Origin: Streptomyces sp. JHA26 | Lineage (GTDB): Bacteria > Actinomycetota > Actinomycetes > Streptomycetales > Streptomycetaceae | Assembly: GCF_002005565.1 (NCBI RefSeq) | Contig: NZ_BDJC01000003.1 | Span: forward strand, 62,001 to 126,000 | Direction of reading: 5' to 3' | Length of the DNA: 64,000 nucleotides | In this document: one piece after another, positions 8,005 through 16,800 of the stretch | How positions within the stretch are numbered: the stretch's first letter is position 1 | Layout of the letters: every line of letters begins with the position of its first letter | Program-made: the position numbers and the translations under genes | Notes under the pieces: model-generated | Told to the model about the DNA's origin: nothing | Database searches by the model: none | Seen by the model: the letters and a program-made list of their open reading frames with translations, nothing else

Positions 8005-10431
8005 TCACTCGGTGCGCAGGACCGTGGCCGTACGGGCCCTGGCCGCCCATCCGGCCGGGATCATCGCGCCCAGCATCGCCAGCACGACACCACCCAGCCC
8101 CAGCAGGAGCAGCTCGACCGGCCCGTACACGTCGAGGACCCGTGACGGCATACCGGTGCCCACGGCGCGCCCCATCACCGGCATGACGACGCCGTGCAGC
8201 AGGTACCCCACCGGCACGCCCAGCAACCCGCCGACCACGCCGATCGCGGACACCGAGGCGAGCACGAGGCCCGCCGTCTGCCGCGGCGACATGCCGATCG
8301 CCTTGCACACGCCCAGGTCGTGGACGCGTTCGCGGGTGTCCAGGACGACGGAGTTGAGCACGCCGAGACCGGCCACGGCGATGAGCATGAGGGTGAGCAG
8401 CACCGCCATCGCGTCCATGATGAGGATGATGCCGCTCTGCTCCGATTCCACGACGGTCGTGGCGTCACCGCCCATCGGCCGCACCACACTCGCGAGCTTC
8501 CGGGCGAACGTGTCCGCCGACACACCGGGCTTCACGTCGACGAGGAACGTCTCGGGCTGCGCCGACGGGAAGTTGGCCATGTCCGCGTGCACCTCCAGCT
8601 CATCGCCCGAGGTGTCGAAGGACTCACCCACGATCCGCAGGTCGGCGCTCTCCTTCTCGAACGTCATCCGCACCGTGTCCCCGACCTTGGTGCTGGTCCG
8701 CTCCAGGAAGCGCGTGGGCACGACGACCTGGCCCTTCCCCCTGATCCAGTGCCCCGAGAGCATCTCAAGGCTGCCGGGGCGCGAGTCGCCCTCGTAGAGG
8801 CTGGCCTCCACCGCGCCGGAGACTCCGGCCACGGCGACCTCCGTCCGGAGCTTGCCGTAGTACGACTCCAGCCCCGCCGCGGACTTGACGGCGGCCCGCA
8901 CCTTCGCCGGGTCGGCCACCTCGGGCCTGGACGTGACGGCTGCCGGGCCGGGGGCGACGGGAGACGGGCTCGCCGGGGCGCCGCCGGCCACGGGCGGCGG
9001 TGGCGGCGGGGGAGCGACATGGTTCAGCTCGACCGTCGTCACCGTGACCGCGGCACGGCTCTCGGGATCCTGTGACGTGCCGACCTCGTGGAGGGACGAG
9101 GTCAGTCCCACCGCGAACGTGGCCGCGACCGTGCCGAACGCCACCGCGAGCAGCATCGCGAGGGCACGCACCGGATGCGTGAAGGGAGCGGCGAGCCCGT
9201 ACGTCACCGGCCGGGGCAGCGGCAGCCGTCCCATGGCCCGGTGCGCCCACTGCCCTCGGCCCGGGCGCGGCGCCCGGCCGACCGCGATGGCCTCGACCGT
9301 GTTCAGCCGTCCGGCGCGCCGTGCCGGGATCAGTGCCGCGAGGCCCACCACCAGCAGCGCGGCGGCCGGTACCGCGACGTCCACCCACCAGGCCACCGAC
9401 AGTGAGACGTTGCCGTACACCGACTCCGTGTCCGCCAGCAGCGGCGCCGCGAGCAGATTGCCCAGCACGACACCCAGGGTGATGCCGACCGTGGCCGGGA
9501 TCAGTGCCTGCGCCACATACGCGCGGACGATCTCGCGAGGCGTGAAACCGATGGCCTTGAGGATGCCGATCCTGCGCAGACTCGTGCCGACCGCACCGCT
9601 GATCACACTGCTGACGATGATCACCGACATGACGATGCCGAGCACACCGAAGGCCATCACGAACGGGACGGTCGCCGCCGCGCCCTGATCCGCGGCCTGC
9701 TTGGTGTCCAGCCAGGACTGCGTGCCCAGCAGGGCCCCGGCGCCCACGGAGGAGGCGAGCCTCGCCCGGTCGGCGAGGATCTGCCGCTTCGTGCTCGCGG
9801 AGTCGAAGCGGTAGAGCATCTGGGTCATGAGGGGGTTGCCCAGCGCCGCCAGCGCTTCGACCTGTTCCGAGGTCGCCCATGCGTCGGCGGACCTGCCGAC
9901 CGACACGGCGAACCCGACGACCGACAGGGTCGGGGCGTTCGGGGTGTCCGACGTCCTGAGGGCGGAGCCGATGTCGAGGGAGGGGCCTCGGAAGGACGCG
10001 TCGACCACGATCTCGCCGGGCTTCCGCGCCCACCGGCCGGACTTCAGCTCCACGCGGTCGACGGCGGCGTCCGCGCCGGAGCGCCCGACCACGGTCAGCG
10101 TCGGCATCCGGAAGCCCGACCGGTCCACCGGGCGGAACGCCGTGGACGCGTAAGGCCCCGCGCTCGCCGTGACGCCGGCCAGCTTCCTGGTGCGCTCCAG
10201 CTGCGCCACACTCGCCTCGGCCGGATCGAACTGCGCGGTGATGTGCGCGCCCCGCTGCTTCTTGAAGGCGTCGTCGAAGGGAGCGGCCGCGGCGACCATC
10301 AGGGCCCCGGCCACCACGGCCGAGGCCACGGCCATCATCGTGGCCACGGCGATCACCAGGGTCTGCACCCGCCGCCGCCCGACCCCGGAGCGCACGACCC
10401 GGCCCAGCGCGCCGTTACCGAAGAGGCTCAT
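8005..10431 (-). CDS. FtsX/MacB-type ABC transporter permease
   Basis: An 808-aa membrane protein with one N-terminal TM helix (~residues 25-48), a large extracytoplasmic domain, and a first FtsX permease domain (~265-400, including SVIISSVISGAVGTSLRRIGILKAIGF-like sequence). A mid TM stretch (~425-455) leads to a second extracytoplasmic domain beginning with a proline-rich run (~475-500). A second FtsX domain is at ~670-800, with the matching MSPRQTAGLVLASVSAIG stretch. The L-K-A-I-G-F/M motif after the first TM of each FtsX domain is typical. It is made from ATG 10431, overlapping the upstream ATPase stop (ATGA), so the two form one transporter. Such systems export or sense peptides, lipids or antibiotics. 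The divergent two-component genes suggest BceAB-like control. Confidence 0.9.
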   Translation of the reverse strand: MSLFGNGALGRVVRSGVGRRRVQTLVIAVATMMAVASAVVAGALMVAAAAPFDDAFKKQRGAHITAQFDPAEASVAQLERTRKLAGVTASAGPYASTAFRPVDRSGFRMPTLTVVGRSGADAAVDRVELKSGRWARKPGEIVVDASFRGPSLDIGSALRTSDTPNAPTLSVVGFAVSVGRSADAWATSEQVEALAALGNPLMTQMLYRFDSASTKRQILADRARLASSVGAGALLGTQSWLDTKQAADQGAAATVPFVMAFGVLGIVMSVIIVSSVISGAVGTSLRRIGILKAIGFTPREIVRAYVAQALIPATVGITLGVVLGNLLAAPLLADTESVYGNVSLSVAWWVDVAVPAAALLVVGLAALIPARRAGRLNTVEAIAVGRAPRPGRGQWAHRAMGRLPLPRPVTYGLAAPFTHPVRALAMLLAVAFGTVAATFAVGLTSSLHEVGTSQDPESRAAVTVTTVELNHVAPPPPPPPVAGGAPASPSPVAPGPAAVTSRPEVADPAKVRAAVKSAAGLESYYGKLRTEVAVAGVSGAVEASLYEGDSRPGSLEMLSGHWIRGKGQVVVPTRFLERTSTKVGDTVRMTFEKESADLRIVGESFDTSGDELEVHADMANFPSAQPETFLVDVKPGVSADTFARKLASVVRPMGGDATTVVESEQSGIILIMDAMAVLLTLMLIAVAGLGVLNSVVLDTRERVHDLGVCKAIGMSPRQTAGLVLASVSAIGVVGGLLGVPVGYLLHGVVMPVMGRAVGTGMPSRVLDVYGPVELLLLGLGGVVLAMLGAMIPAGWAARARTATVLRTE

Positions 10432-11120
10432 CGGACGGCCTGCGCATACGTGTCGAGGACGAGGTGACCGTCCACCAGGTGGATCGTGCGGCTCGCACAC
10501 GCCTGGGCCAGTGCCAGGTCGTGCGTCACCAGCACGATGGTCTGGCCACCGCGGTGCAGATCGATCAGCAGCTCGCGGACCTCCGCACCCGAGGCGGAGT
10601 CCAGCGCCCCCGTGGGCTCGTCGGCCAGCAGCAGCTCGGGACGGTTGATCAACGCCCGGGCGAAACCCACGCGTTGGCGCTCGCCTCCGGACAGCCGGCC
10701 CGGATAGGCGCGTGCGTGCTTCTGGATGCCCAGCATCTCCATGAGCTCACCCGCGCGGGCAGCGGCCGCGCGCCGGCTCGTCCCGGTCAGCCGGGCCGGA
10801 AGCTGGATGTTGTCGGTGACCGTGAGGTCGTCGAGGAGATGGAAGAACTGGAAGGCGATGCCGATGTGCTCGCGACGGAACGTGGCGAGGGCGTGCTCGC
10901 TCGACCGGTCGATCCGCCGCCCCGCGACGATCACGGAGCCCTCGGTCGGCTTGTCCAGGCCGGCGATGAGGTTCAGCAGCGTGGACTTGCCGCTGCCGGA
11001 AGGGCCCGTCACGGCAAGGGCCTCGCCCTCGGCGACGCTGAGCGTGAGCGGTCCGAGCACCGGCGCACCGGCGGTGTCGTAGCGCTTCGCCACACCTTCC
11101 AGCTCGATCACTTGATTCAT
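10428..11120 (-). CDS. ABC transporter ATP-binding protein (MacB/LolD-like)
   Basis: A 230-aa ATPase with Walker A GPSGSGKST (~residues 38-46), Q-loop FQFFHLLDDLTV, signature LSGGERQRVGFARAL (~143-157), Walker B LLLADEPTGALDS and H-loop LVTHD. The Q-loop/LTV sequence and the phrase ADEPTGALDS are typical of the MacB/LolD/FtsE group, which energises FtsX-like permeases. Its stop overlaps the start of the permease gene by 4 bp. The start ATG 11120 is preceded by GGACGACC, a weak but usable ribosome site. The operon is divergent from a histidine kinase/response regulator pair, and a short inverted repeat lies in the shared upstream region. Confidence 0.93.
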   Translation of the reverse strand: MNQVIELEGVAKRYDTAGAPVLGPLTLSVAEGEALAVTGPSGSGKSTLLNLIAGLDKPTEGSVIVAGRRIDRSSEHALATFRREHIGIAFQFFHLLDDLTVTDNIQLPARLTGTSRRAAAARAGELMEMLGIQKHARAYPGRLSGGERQRVGFARALINRPELLLADEPTGALDSASGAEVRELLIDLHRGGQTIVLVTHDLALAQACASRTIHLVDGHLVLDTYAQAVR

Positions 11121-11256
11121 GCGGGTCGTCCGTCCTTGCGATCACGAGAGACACGTGCTGTTGCCGACTCCGTGACCCTAGAGACCGCTGCCCGCGCGGC
11201 ACGTCGGCCGCGGAACCGACATCGGCCCCTCCCAGCGGATGCTTCGGCCGCGGAGT

Positions 11257-11273
11257 CCTACCTGAGGAGTAGG
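11257..11273. promoter_or_regulatory. Short inverted repeat in divergent promoter region (possible response-regulator site)
   Basis: CCTAC-N7-GTAGG lies in the 221-bp gap between the leftward ABC operon (start 11120) and the rightward histidine kinase (start 11342). It is ~70-85 bp from the kinase start. Arms of this kind are common for NarL/LiaR-type regulators binding as dimers, so the adjacent regulator may bind here. No footprint-type evidence is available from sequence alone. Confidence 0.4.
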
Positions 11274-11341
11274 CCTCGAGGACAAGACCCTGAGCGGACA
11301 GGTGGACGCGAACCGGGCGACGAGCGCCCCAGAATGGACGG

Positions 11342-12637
11342 ATGGACGCGCAGGACCGGCGCCGCCGGCTTCACCAGCTCATCGACGCACTGCGCCCCGA
11401 GGCGAAGTCCGCCCCGCAGTCGAAGCGGACGGTGCGCCTGGACGTGGTGCTGGCGGTCGTGCTGACCGCCGTCGCTCTGTTCGTGGCGGTGCGGTACCCC
11501 GGCAACGGGCCGGTGGAGGTGAACCCTCCCATGATCGACGTCGGAACCGGGGCGCCCGCGCCGCCCCCGCCCGGCCCCGACCAGGCGCCCACGGAGGAAG
11601 ACGCTCCACCCGTCCCCTGGGCCGTGGTCGTCCTGTCGACGCTGCCGCTCGGACTGAGGCGCCTGTACCCGCTGGCCACGTTCGTGACGGTGCTGGTCGC
11701 GGCGCTGGCCATCGGCGACTCCGCCTCCTGGATCACCGTCCTGGCCTGTGTCGTCGGCGCCTACAGCGCCGTCGTGTACAGCCGTTACCGGATACCGGCG
11801 ATCGCCGTCCTGGTGATGGCCGCCGCGCTCTCCGGTTACGCGTTCCGCAACGCCGATCCCCTGCTCCCGGGCTGGTCCAGCCCGGGATTCGTGTTGCTGG
11901 TGGCCGGGATGCTGGCCAGTCTCGTCCGGTTCCTGCACCTGCGGCTGGCGTCCAGCCGGGACCGGGTCACCGAGCTGCAGCAGGCGCAGGAGGAGGCCAT
12001 GCGCCGGGCTGTCGCGGAGGAGCGTGCGCGCATCGCCGCCGAACTGCACGACGTCGTGACCCACAATGTCAGCGTGATGGTGATCCAGGCGGGCGCGGCC
12101 CGCAAGGTGATGGACGCGATGCCCGAGCAGTCCAAGGAGGCGTTGTTGGCCGTCGAGGCGGGCGGCAGGGCCGCCATGGCCGAACTGCGGCACGTGATGG
12201 GCCTGTTGGCGGCTCCGGACCACGAAAGACCCGACGGTCTGGAGCCGCAGCCGGGGCTGGCGCAGCTCGACGCGCTGGTCGCCCGGGTACGGGCCGCCGG
12301 GACACCCGTGAGCGTCGGGGTGTCGCTGCCGTCGGAACCCCTGCCGTCGGGGGTGGACCTCGCGGCGTACCGGGTCGTGCAGGAGGCGCTGACCAACACG
12401 ATCAAGCACGCGTGCGGCGCGGAGGCGTCCGTCGCCGTCGGATACACCGACGACTGCCTGGAGATCGAGGTCACGGACACGGGAGGGGCGAAGGACGCCC
12501 CGCCGGTGGAGAGCAACGGTCGCGGCCACCTGGGGCTGCGGGAGCGGCTGGCCGTCTACGGGGGAGAACTGACGGCCGGTCCGACGCCGGCCGGCGGCTA
12601 CCGGGTCACCGCCCGCATCCCGTGGAGCGAGGCATGA
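11342..12637 (+). CDS. Sensor histidine kinase (HisKA_3/DesK-NarX type)
   Basis: A 431-aa protein. Residues ~30-210 hold several hydrophobic helices; a Pro/Gly-rich extracytoplasmic loop (~60-88) lies between the first and second. Then come the dimerisation/phosphoacceptor helix ARIAAELHDVVTHNVSVM (His ~236), the N-box VVQEALTNTIKHA (~345-357) and the G-box GRGHLGLRERLAVYGG (~395-410). The H-D-V-V-T-H-N motif is that of the HisKA_3 subfamily, whose partners are NarL/LuxR-type regulators. The stop overlaps the start of exactly such a regulator (ATGA). The short extracytoplasmic loop suggests sensing within the membrane or through the neighbouring transporter, as in Bce-type modules. Confidence 0.93.
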   Translation: MDAQDRRRRLHQLIDALRPEAKSAPQSKRTVRLDVVLAVVLTAVALFVAVRYPGNGPVEVNPPMIDVGTGAPAPPPPGPDQAPTEEDAPPVPWAVVVLSTLPLGLRRLYPLATFVTVLVAALAIGDSASWITVLACVVGAYSAVVYSRYRIPAIAVLVMAAALSGYAFRNADPLLPGWSSPGFVLLVAGMLASLVRFLHLRLASSRDRVTELQQAQEEAMRRAVAEERARIAAELHDVVTHNVSVMVIQAGAARKVMDAMPEQSKEALLAVEAGGRAAMAELRHVMGLLAAPDHERPDGLEPQPGLAQLDALVARVRAAGTPVSVGVSLPSEPLPSGVDLAAYRVVQEALTNTIKHACGAEASVAVGYTDDCLEIEVTDTGGAKDAPPVESNGRGHLGLRERLAVYGGELTAGPTPAGGYRVTARIPWSEA

Positions 12638-13320
12638 CCGGGGACCGGCCGCCCCTGCGCGCCGTCATCGCCGACGACCAGGCCCTGGTACGCACCGGTT
12701 TCACGATGATTCTGGCTGCGGACGGCATCGAGGTGGTGGCCGAGGCGGCTGACGGGGCCGAGGCTGTCGCAGCGGTGCGCCGCACGCGGCCCGACGTCGT
12801 CCTCATGGACATCCGGATGCCGGTGATGGACGGCATCGAGGCCACCCGGCGCATCCTCGGTGGTGACGGGCCGCCGGAGACCCGGGTCATCATCCTCACC
12901 ACGTACGACCTCGACCAGTACGTCTATGCCGCGCTCACGGCCGGCGCCAGCGGCTTCCTGCTCAAGGACGTCAGCCCCGAACACCTGGTGGCCGCCCTGC
13001 GGCTGGTGCAGTCCGGCGACGCCCTCCTCGCACCCACGATCACCCGCCGACTGATCGAGCGCTTCGCCCGGCACGACGAACCGCAGACCGTCCCCCCGCA
13101 TCGCGATCTCTCCGACCTGACCCCTCGTGAACTGGAGGTGCTCCGCCTGCTCGCCACGGGCCTCAGCAACGCCGAACTCGCCTCACGGCTGTTCCTGAGC
13201 CCGACCACCGTCAAGAGCCACGTCGGCCGCATCCTGTCGAAGCTGGACCTGCGCGACCGCGTCCAGGCCGTCGTCTTCGCCTACGAGACGGGCCTGATCA
13301 CCCCGGGCGGGGGTGCCTAG
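12634..13320 (+). CDS. NarL/LuxR-family response regulator
   Basis: A 228-aa protein. The receiver domain (~8-125) has acidic pocket residues Asp14/Asp15, phosphoacceptor Asp59 in VVLMDIRMPVMDG, the switch Thr in ILTTYD and Lys in FLLKDV. After a linker comes a LuxR-type HTH (~160-225: LTPRELEVLRLLATGLSNAELA, then TTVKSHVGRILSKL). It is translationally coupled to the upstream kinase by a 4-bp overlap, so they form a two-component system. The likely target is the divergent ABC transporter operon, given gene order and the inverted repeat at 11257-11273. The inducing signal is unknown. Confidence 0.95.
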   Translation: MTGDRPPLRAVIADDQALVRTGFTMILAADGIEVVAEAADGAEAVAAVRRTRPDVVLMDIRMPVMDGIEATRRILGGDGPPETRVIILTTYDLDQYVYAALTAGASGFLLKDVSPEHLVAALRLVQSGDALLAPTITRRLIERFARHDEPQTVPPHRDLSDLTPRELEVLRLLATGLSNAELASRLFLSPTTVKSHVGRILSKLDLRDRVQAVVFAYETGLITPGGGA

Positions 13321-13478
13321 GTGTATTGCCCTGTGAGGTCCGGGACGGAGCTCGGGCATGGACCCGCCGCTCCACATCGCCTGGTCCGGGTGGACGAGCT
13401 GCAGCAACGCGGCACCGACGCGTAGCGCAGGATTCCTCCGGCCGGCTCGAACCGGGGCAGGGCCCGGGAATCGACCGA

Positions 13479-13838
13479 ATGCGGCCGGAAGCTGACATCA
13501 GGCCCCGTCCGATCCACCAGGTGGTGGGTCAAGGAGGTCCTGCCGGACCCCGGTGGTCCTTCGAGGACGAACTGGTCACCCTCTTGGAGGACGAGGGAGA
13601 GCGTGAGCTGGCGATCTGCGTGCGGGATGTCCGTCTGGTCGCCCTGTGCGACTGCGGCGACGACTTCTGCCAGAGCATCCACACGGCGGTGCACCAGAAG
13701 GGCACACCGTACGGCGAGGGCCACCGGTGCGTACCGCTCTCGCCTTCGGAGGGCATGCTGGTCCTTGACGTCGTGTACGGCCGGATCATGTACATCGAGA
13801 TACTGAACCGGCCGCCCATGCACCGCCCGACCCCCTGA
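13479..13838 (+). CDS. Small hypothetical protein (119 aa)
   Basis: The frame from ATG 13479 ends at TGA 13838. Residues ~30-115 read as a real protein, with balanced composition and good third-position GC. An acidic start (SFEDELVTLLEDEGERELAI) is followed by LVALCDCGDDFCQSIHT, with three clustered cysteines, and a hydrophobic strand-like end GMLVLDVVYGRIMYIEIL. I believe this matches a small Streptomyces family of unknown function. The stretch before ~residue 30 is less convincing, so the true start may differ or the gene may have lost its 5' end. It stands alone after the response regulator and converges with the SDR gene. Confidence 0.5.
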   Translation: MRPEADIRPRPIHQVVGQGGPAGPRWSFEDELVTLLEDEGERELAICVRDVRLVALCDCGDDFCQSIHTAVHQKGTPYGEGHRCVPLSPSEGMLVLDVVYGRIMYIEILNRPPMHRPTP

Positions 13839-13929
13839 TGCCCGTGCCGCGTAGCGGAGCGGTCCCGCCGGAACCTTCTCCGCGGCGCGGCGGCCGGGCT
13901 GCCGGAGCGGCTGTGCGGGCCGTGCTCGG

Positions 13930-14826
13930 TCAGGCGCGGAAGTAGTGCCCGGCCTCCAGGTCCCGTACGAGGCCGGGCCCGCTCGGCACCCAGCCGAGGA
14001 GCTCCCGCGTACGCGCGCTCGACGCGGGCATGTCCGCGGCGAAGAAGCGGCCGATCCAGCCGAAGTGCCGCTCCGCGTCCTGCGGTGCGATCGAGGCCAC
14101 GGGAACGCCGACCCCTCGGCCGATGGCCTCCGCGATCTCCCGCGCGGGGATGCCCTCCTCGTCCACCGCGTGCACGAGCGTCCCCGCCGGGGCCTTCTCC
14201 AGCGCCAGCCGGGTGAGCCGTGCGGCGTCGGACCGGTGGACCGCCGGCCAGCGGTTGGTGCCGTCGCCGACGTAGCCCGCGACGCCCTTCTCGCGGGCGA
14301 TCGCGGTGAGGGTCGCGATGAAGCCGTGGTCGCCGTCGCCGTGCACGGTCGGGGCGAACCGCATGCTCACCGTGTGCACGCCGCGCTCGACGTACTCCAG
14401 CGCGAGGTTCTCACTGCCCCCTCGGGGGGAGTCCGGGCCGTGGAACGGTGACCTGTCCTCCTCGGTCACCGGGCGGCCCTGCGTCAGGCCGGCGATGCCG
14501 GACGCCAGCAGGAAGGGACGGCCCGATCCGGCGAGGGCGTCGCCGATCGTCTGAACGGCGGCCCGTTCGGCCCGGTTGGAGGCGGCGGGGTCGTCGAAGT
14601 CGTGCTTGTTGGCGAGGTGGAGGACGGCGTCGGCGGCCGCGGCGCCCTCCCGGATGCCGTCGAGGTCGTCGAGGTCGCCGCGGCGTACCCGGACACCCTT
14701 CGCGTCGAGGGACGCGGCCGAGGCGTCGGAGCGGGCGAGCCCGGTCACCTCGTGGCCGTTGGCGAGCAACTCGTCGACCGCGGCCGAGCCGATCCATCCG
14801 GATGCTCCGGTGACGAAAACACGCAT
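13930..14826 (-). CDS. NAD(P)-dependent SDR / epimerase-type oxidoreductase
   Basis: A 298-aa extended-type short-chain dehydrogenase. It opens with the dinucleotide-binding MRVFVTGASGWIGSAAV (TGxxGxxG), followed by the strand-2 region ARSD, GDLDDLDG and HLANKHDF. It resembles NAD-dependent epimerase/dehydratase proteins of the atypical SDR group; the canonical Tyr-x3-Lys is not clear, so the catalytic type is uncertain. I chose the ATG at 14826, preceded by GGAAGAGAG; an upstream in-frame start would add 21 unrelated residues. It is divergent from a TetR regulator with a shared palindromic operator, so TetR very probably represses it until a ligand appears. The substrate is unknown. Confidence 0.88.
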   Translation of the reverse strand: MRVFVTGASGWIGSAAVDELLANGHEVTGLARSDASAASLDAKGVRVRRGDLDDLDGIREGAAAADAVLHLANKHDFDDPAASNRAERAAVQTIGDALAGSGRPFLLASGIAGLTQGRPVTEEDRSPFHGPDSPRGGSENLALEYVERGVHTVSMRFAPTVHGDGDHGFIATLTAIAREKGVAGYVGDGTNRWPAVHRSDAARLTRLALEKAPAGTLVHAVDEEGIPAREIAEAIGRGVGVPVASIAPQDAERHFGWIGRFFAADMPASSARTRELLGWVPSGPGLVRDLEAGHYFRA

Positions 14827-14877
14827 GTGAAAGCTCTCTTCCGAGGTTCGAGCCCGGTCGATGCCGACCAGGCAGGC

Positions 14878-14941
14878 GATGTCAGTCACTGACGTCAGCG
14901 ACTGACATCACTGTAGCTGTCACGTCAGCGTCTGTCATCAC
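14878..14941. promoter_or_regulatory. Operator region: 32-bp near-perfect palindrome plus a direct repeat of its half
   Basis: Positions 14878-14909 form a 32-bp palindrome with one mismatched pair, centred on CTGACGTCAG (14889-14898) with outer arms GATGTCAGTC/GACTGACATC. The right half plus two bases (14894-14911) recurs at 14924-14941 with two mismatches, 30 bp downstream, just before the TetR start at 14954. The position between the divergent SDR and TetR genes makes this the expected TetR operator. The spacing suggests two dimers on adjacent faces. Confidence 0.8.
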
Positions 14942-14953
14942 TAAAGTGGGGGC

Positions 14954-15526
14954 ATGGTGAGATGGGAGCCCGGGACGCGGGATCGGCTACAGGCGGCGGC
15001 GACGGAGCTCTACGTCAGCCGCGGCTACGACAGGACGACCGCGGCCGACATCGCCCAGGCCGCCGGCGTCACGGAGCGGACGTTCTTCCGTCACTTCGCC
15101 GACAAGCGCGAGGTGCTGTTCGGCGGCCAGGTACTGCTGGAGCAGGCGTTCGTGGAGGGCGTGGCCGCGGCGGCGCCGGACGCGTCACCGCTCGAGATGG
15201 TCGAGGCCGGCCTGTGGGCGGCGGCGCCGTTCTTCGCGGCGGAGCGGCGCGACCACTCCAGGCGACGGCAGAGGATCATCTCCGAGAACCCCGCGCTGCA
15301 GGAACGGGAGCTGTTGAAGATGGCGGGAATGGCCACGACGATCGCCGACGCCCTCCGGTCCCGCGGAGTCCCCGACGTGACGGCCAGACTGGCCGCGGAA
15401 TCCGGGGTGACGGTGTTCGGCGTGGCCTTCGGGACGTGGGTCGCCGAGGGCGAGGAGCGGTCGTTCCCCGACATCCAGCGCGAGGTGCTGGCCGAACTCG
15501 TGGCGATGACGTCCGGCGCCAGGTGA
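14954..15526 (+). CDS. TetR-family transcriptional regulator
   Basis: A 190-aa protein. The N-terminal HTH (~residues 10-55) reads AATELYVSRGYDRTTAADIA, then GVTERTFFRHFADKREVLF, the classic TetR recognition helix. The all-helical C-terminal domain (~60-190) should bind a ligand and dimerise. The start ATG 14954 follows GTGGGGGC. The gene is divergent from the SDR gene, and the palindromic operator between them suggests it represses both. The inducer is not predictable from sequence. Confidence 0.93.
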   Translation: MVRWEPGTRDRLQAAATELYVSRGYDRTTAADIAQAAGVTERTFFRHFADKREVLFGGQVLLEQAFVEGVAAAAPDASPLEMVEAGLWAAAPFFAAERRDHSRRRQRIISENPALQERELLKMAGMATTIADALRSRGVPDVTARLAAESGVTVFGVAFGTWVAEGEERSFPDIQREVLAELVAMTSGAR

Positions 15527-15556
15527 CCGGCGCGGCGACGGATCGTCGACCGGGCC

Positions 15557-16110
15557 GTGCCGACCCGCCGCGACCACGACCGGCGGGCCGTCGAACTCAC
15601 CCGCGCCGAGTGCGACGGCACCACCTGGACGGTGACCGACCGCCGCACGCCGCACACGTACCCGGCCGGGTCATCGGACGCTCTGCGACCAGGTCCGCGA
15701 CGGCGTTCTCCGGCTCTGCACGGGCGACACCTGGCTGCGCATCGAGGCGCGAGCTACCGACACCGGGTGGTGGTCCCGGCCGACCCGCAGCACGGGCCCG
15801 TCGACCATGGCTCGGAGTCCCGCACGTGCACGGCCGAGCAGGCGGCCAACACCATTACCCACGGCCGCACCCCGGACGGGACTTCCGGCTGACGCTGCTC
15901 CTCCTGCTCGAGCACGCCACCCTTCGGTTCGAGATGACGGACACTCGCCTGGAGCGCCTGCCCCGCGACCCGGCTGCCGGGGCGACTCCATCCGACGCCC
16001 TATCGGGACGTGGGCTGCTGCTCGTGGCCGAGTACACCGAACGATGGGGTTGTGAGGTCCGGGACGCGTATACGAAAACCGTCTGGGCGGAAGTGCTGTG
16101 GTCCGCCTGA
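15557..16110 (+). pseudogene. Remnant of RsbW/HATPase_c_2-type ATP-binding protein, frameshifted
   Basis: The last ~75 codons, up to the stop at 16110, carry the C-terminal half of a Streptomyces anti-sigma-like ATPase: FRLTLLLLLEHATLRFEMTD, SGRGLLLVAEYTERWGCEV and KTVWAEVLW. The N-box piece AEQAANTITHGRTP lies just upstream in a different frame that stops at 15892. A frameshift near 15870-15885 therefore splits the ATP-binding domain. The sequence from 15557 to ~15770 does not match the start of such proteins and gives no clear family. An intact relative is at 38563-39075. Confidence 0.65.
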
Positions 16111-16221
16111 CACCCCGTCGTGCGGGTAACCGGACCGACCATCCCGGACACCGGATTCGCGTGTGTGACATGAGTCCGCGAGCCATACGGGTGCGGGACG
16201 TGCTGAGGCCGTGCACAGACG

Positions 16222-16764
16222 TCAGAAGCTGCCGAAGAAGCGGTGCCACCAGGTGGGACGCTGAACATGCCGGGGCGGCCGGCTCGGCCCGGTGTAATCG
16301 CACTCCAATAGTTCCTCGGGGACGATCGCGTATCCGAGGTCGGCCAACGTCTCCATGACCTTGTCCAGAACCGCAGCGTCCAACTCGCCCTCGGCTTGCG
16401 CTTCCCCGGTACCCAAGAGGCACCGGGAATGTCGGCGCAGACCAGTGCCAGGCAGCCGAACTTGCTCACGCAGACAACGATCCGGGTTCCGCACGCAGTC
16501 GCATCAGCCGGTATGGTGACTCGCCCCGTACTCACTGGAGTCCTGCGTGTCCCGCTCGCTGACACATGGAGCGGTGAAGTCGTCCTCAAGCCGCGCCACG
16601 AGGACGTTGAACAGCGCGCCGATCTCACTGCGCTCGTAGTCCCGGGGCCGCTCCAGCCATTCGGGGGCATCGAGCTCGCGCAACAAGGCCACCAGATCGT
16701 CCATGCGCTTCGTCACTCGCAGATCTTGGCGGATCAGCAGCAGGCCTTGCCGGCCCGGCATCAC
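16222..16764 (-). pseudogene. Hypothetical protein gene with two compensating frameshifts
   Basis: Three protein-like blocks follow each other on the minus strand in alternating frames. Block 1 (16764 to ~16540) has VTKRMDDLVALLRELDAPEW, IGALFNVLVARLEDDFTAP and DTQDSSEYG. Block 2 (~16540 to ~16410) has RVTIPADATACG, then RIVVCVSKFGCLALVCADIP. Block 3 (~16400 to 16222), back in the first frame, has VLDKVMETLADLGYAIVPEELLECDYTG and HRFFGSF. Read together they give a plausible ~180-aa protein, but block 1's frame stops at 16504. It is either a recently broken gene or one carrying sequencing errors. Family not recognised. Confidence 0.55.
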
Positions 16765-16800
16765 TCATTCAAGTTCAGTATGGCTGATCTACGCGGTGGG

